Origin: Halanaerobiaceae bacterium
GTDB taxonomy: Bacteria; Bacillota; Halanaerobiia; Halanaerobiales; Halarsenatibacteraceae
Direction: 5' to 3'
Length of the DNA stretch: 7,280 nucleotides
Assembly: GCA_003554685.1 (NCBI GenBank)
Contig: PWHA01000338.1
Location: 1-7,280 of the forward strand
Position 1 is the stretch's first letter; each line of letters begins with the position of its first letter. Below, in pieces: positions 5,990 to 7,280 of the stretch. The position numbers were made by a program, and so were the translations under genes. Below the pieces are notes generated by a model. It searched no databases. It had not been told where the DNA came from and worked only from the letters and a program-made list of their open reading frames with translations.

Positions 5990-6106
5990 TGACCAGGGAT
6001 ACTGGAGTCAGAAAAGAGGTTGCATACCTCAATACTGTCATGGCCCTGACAATAACAGTAAAAAGCAGGCTTTTTTAGAGAAAAAGCCTGGGGATAGATT
6101 TCTATC
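5990..6106 (+). promoter_or_regulatory. Hairpin-rich spacer upstream of the dehydrogenase gene, candidate leader RNA or termination region
   Basis: Five non-overlapping stems follow each other. TGACCAG/CTGG..TCA spans 5990-6010 with a 2-nt bulge. GAGGT/ACCTC is 6016-6020 with 6026-6030. TACTGT/ACAGTA is 6033-6038 with 6055-6060, or alternatively TGTCA/TGACA at 6036-6040 with 6047-6051. CAGGCTTTTT/AAAAAGCCTG is 6066-6075 with 6081-6090. GATAG/CTATC is 6093-6097 with 6102-6106. The fourth stem competes with an alternative pairing of AAAAAG 6060-6065 with CTTTTT 6070-6075. I recognise no known riboswitch core. The stems are visible, but regulation is inference; part may simply terminate gcv transcription. 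Confidence 0.4.
6060..6090 (-). terminator. Intrinsic-terminator-like hairpin readable on the minus strand
   Basis: The perfect 10-bp stem 6066-6075/6081-6090 has a 5-nt loop. Read on the minus strand it is followed by CTTTTT (6065-6060), a better terminator layout than on the + strand, where GGGGATAG follows the stem. There is no minus-strand gene here to terminate. On the + strand, the run of six T's (6071-6076) after AAAAAG-CAGG-C could still stop gcv transcripts weakly. Confidence 0.35.
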
Positions 6107-6146
6107 GGATATTTTGCAAGGAATCCTTACGAAGGGGGGCTGATCA

Positions 6147-7100
6147 ATGAATATTGTTATGCTGGAACCCATCGGGATCTCTGAAGAAAAAATTAATCAG
6201 TTGGCTTTAGCACTTACTAACTCCGGGCATAAATTAGAATACTATGAAAGCAGGCCGGAGGAAAAGGAAGAACTGGTTTCGAGAGCTCGAGATGCTGATA
6301 TATTAATTATTTCCAATCTTCCTTTAGAGAGGGAGGTTCTTGTTGAACTGGATAGCTTAAAAATGATTTCAGCAGCTTTTACCGGCGTTGATCATATTGA
6401 TATGGAATACTGCCGGGAAAATGATATCACTGTCTGTAATTCATCGGGTTATGCTAATCAGGCGGTAGCTGAACTGGTGATAGGTTTTATGGTGGCGATA
6501 AACAGGGATATGGTTAAAGGCAACCGGGCTGTCAGGAACGGCAAAACAGGTGAAAATTTAATCGGTCAGGAGCTAAAAGGGAACAAACTAGGCATAATTG
6601 GTACGGGTGCGATAGGAACCAATGTCGCCAAATTGGCCCGGGCCTTTGGCTGCAAACTGCTGGCTTACAGTAGGAGCCGAAGCAAAGAGGCACTGGAGCT
6701 GGGAGTAGAGTATGTCTCCTTTGAGACTTTACTGAAGGAAAGTGACATGATTACAATTCATCTTCCACTGGTTGAGGAGACTGAGAACTTAATTGGCGAA
6801 AATGAATTTGCCATGATGAAAAACAGCTGCATAGTTATTAATGCGGCCAGAGGTCCCATTATTGATAGCCAGGCACTTGCTTCAGCCCTAAAAAATGGAG
6901 AAGTTGCCGGGGCTGGAGTAGATGTTTTTGAGATGGAGCCCCCTATTCCAGAGGACCATCCATTACTGCAGGCGCCTAATTTGCTAGCAACTCCTCACGT
7001 TGGTTTTGCTACCAGGGAAGCTTTTCAAAAAAGAGCTGAGATTGTTTTTGCTAATATTGAACATTGGCTTGCTGGCGATCCGCAGAATGTTATGAATTGA
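6147..7100 (+). CDS. D-isomer-specific 2-hydroxyacid dehydrogenase, probably NADP(H)-preferring
   Basis: A 317-residue protein of the D-2-hydroxyacid dehydrogenase family, which interconverts 2-oxoacids and D-2-hydroxyacids (glyoxylate/hydroxypyruvate reductase, D-3-phosphoglycerate dehydrogenase, D-lactate types). The substrate domain includes AAFTGVDHID (76-85). The Rossmann domain has GTGAIG (152-157). The catalytic set is R235 (NAARGPIID), E264 (DVFEMEP) and H284 (TPHVGF), with the expected 29-residue Arg-Glu spacing. After the second beta strand the text is AYSRSRSK (173-180), with no Asp; Ser/Arg here usually means NADP(H). Start ATG 6147 follows AAGGGGGG (6132-6139) with a 7-nt spacer. 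It has no C-terminal ACT domain, so it is not the long PGDH type. Its position after the gcv genes suggests glyoxylate, glycerate or hydroxypyruvate as substrate, but this is inference. Confidence 0.93.
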   Translation: MNIVMLEPIGISEEKINQLALALTNSGHKLEYYESRPEEKEELVSRARDADILIISNLPLEREVLVELDSLKMISAAFTGVDHIDMEYCRENDITVCNSSGYANQAVAELVIGFMVAINRDMVKGNRAVRNGKTGENLIGQELKGNKLGIIGTGAIGTNVAKLARAFGCKLLAYSRSRSKEALELGVEYVSFETLLKESDMITIHLPLVEETENLIGENEFAMMKNSCIVINAARGPIIDSQALASALKNGEVAGAGVDVFEMEPPIPEDHPLLQAPNLLATPHVGFATREAFQKRAEIVFANIEHWLAGDPQNVMN

Positions 7101-7145
7101 AAAATAAAGTTCGGATATGCCAATTCGGGAATAATTCAAGAAAAC

Positions 7146-7177
7146 AGCAGAACCCCCCGGGGGAGGGGGGTTCTGCT
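7146..7177. terminator. Perfect 13-bp G/C-rich hairpin after the dehydrogenase gene
   Basis: AGCAGAACCCCCC (7146-7158) pairs perfectly with 7165-7177, leaving a 6-nt GGGGGA loop. It lies 45 bp after the dehydrogenase stop, where a terminator is expected, but ATGTTATG rather than a T-run follows on the + strand. On the minus strand it is followed by GTTTTCTTG, a partial T-tract, so it could end a convergent gene from the right. The C6/G11 composition allows slipped pairings. The structure is certain, its direction and mechanism are not. Confidence 0.6.
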
Positions 7178-7280
7178 ATGTTATGCAATTGGGGGTTGGG
7201 GTAAATTTAAGGGTTGAAAAATTGCTTAAAATCATTATGAATGAGCTGATAACCCAGGAAAACCTGAGCTGCTAACTATG
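7178..7280 (+). other. Non-coding tail, possible promoter region of a gene beyond the window
   Basis: No supported reading frame was found. TTGAAA at 7214-7219 (five of six to TTGACA) stands 16 bp before TATGAA at 7236-7241 (four of six to TATAAT), a modest promoter candidate. Beyond it, CAGG 7255-7258 and CCTG 7263-7266 form a small stem, flanked by AGCT at 7244-7247 and 7267-7270, which could be the start of a structured leader cut off by the window edge. Confidence 0.25.

Noticed and set aside
6118..6128. Palindrome AAGGA-A-TCCTT before the dehydrogenase as a hairpin
   Set aside because: The one-base spacer cannot form an RNA loop, and as a DNA site it is too short to claim.

Overview
The window looks like part of a chromosome of an anaerobic, low-to-mid G+C Firmicute. 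The glycine decarboxylase P-protein is split into two subunits, genes are tightly packed on one strand, Shine-Dalgarno sites are strong (AGGAGG type), AGA/AGG dominate among arginine codons, and the proteins are acidic. I lean towards a Halanaerobiales-like or clostridial lineage, but the sequence alone does not prove this. All recognisable genes are on the + strand. There is no sign of phage, insertion sequence, CRISPR, tRNA or rRNA.

Region 1 (1-2570) looks like the tail of a purine-ureide (allantoin/allantoate) utilisation cluster. It begins with the last 51 codons of a divergent ketol-acid reductoisomerase-family protein, followed by a 12-bp hairpin. Then come (S)-ureidoglycine aminohydrolase (allE), a nitroreductase-family flavoprotein and a carbamate kinase, closely spaced and each with a good ribosome binding site. 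AllE makes (S)-ureidoglycolate. Known pathways oxidise this to oxalurate, which a carbamoyltransferase splits to oxamate and carbamoyl phosphate, and carbamate kinase recovers ATP from the latter. The oxidation and carbamoyl-transfer enzymes are not seen intact here. The reductoisomerase-like protein is a tempting but unproven candidate for the oxidation.

Region 2 (2571-5965) starts with a 217-bp spacer holding a long hairpin, probably the terminator of region 1. The glycine cleavage genes gcvH-gcvPA-gcvPB follow as one translationally coupled unit: gcvPA starts directly after the gcvH stop, and gcvPB overlaps gcvPA by 8 bp. The T-protein (gcvT), the L-protein and lipoylation genes are absent, and no glycine riboswitch was recognised upstream.

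Region 3 (5966-7280) has a 181-bp spacer unusually rich in short perfect hairpins, then a D-2-hydroxyacid dehydrogenase whose cofactor-binding segment suggests NADP(H). After it comes a perfect 13-bp G/C-rich hairpin with no T-tract on the + strand, and a 100-bp non-coding tail that may hold a promoter for a gene outside the window.

Taken together, the window could link ureide nitrogen and carbon (ureidoglycolate, carbamoyl phosphate, glyoxylate) with glycine and one-carbon metabolism. That link rests on gene order and known chemistry. The individual family assignments are secure; the pathway reading is inference.
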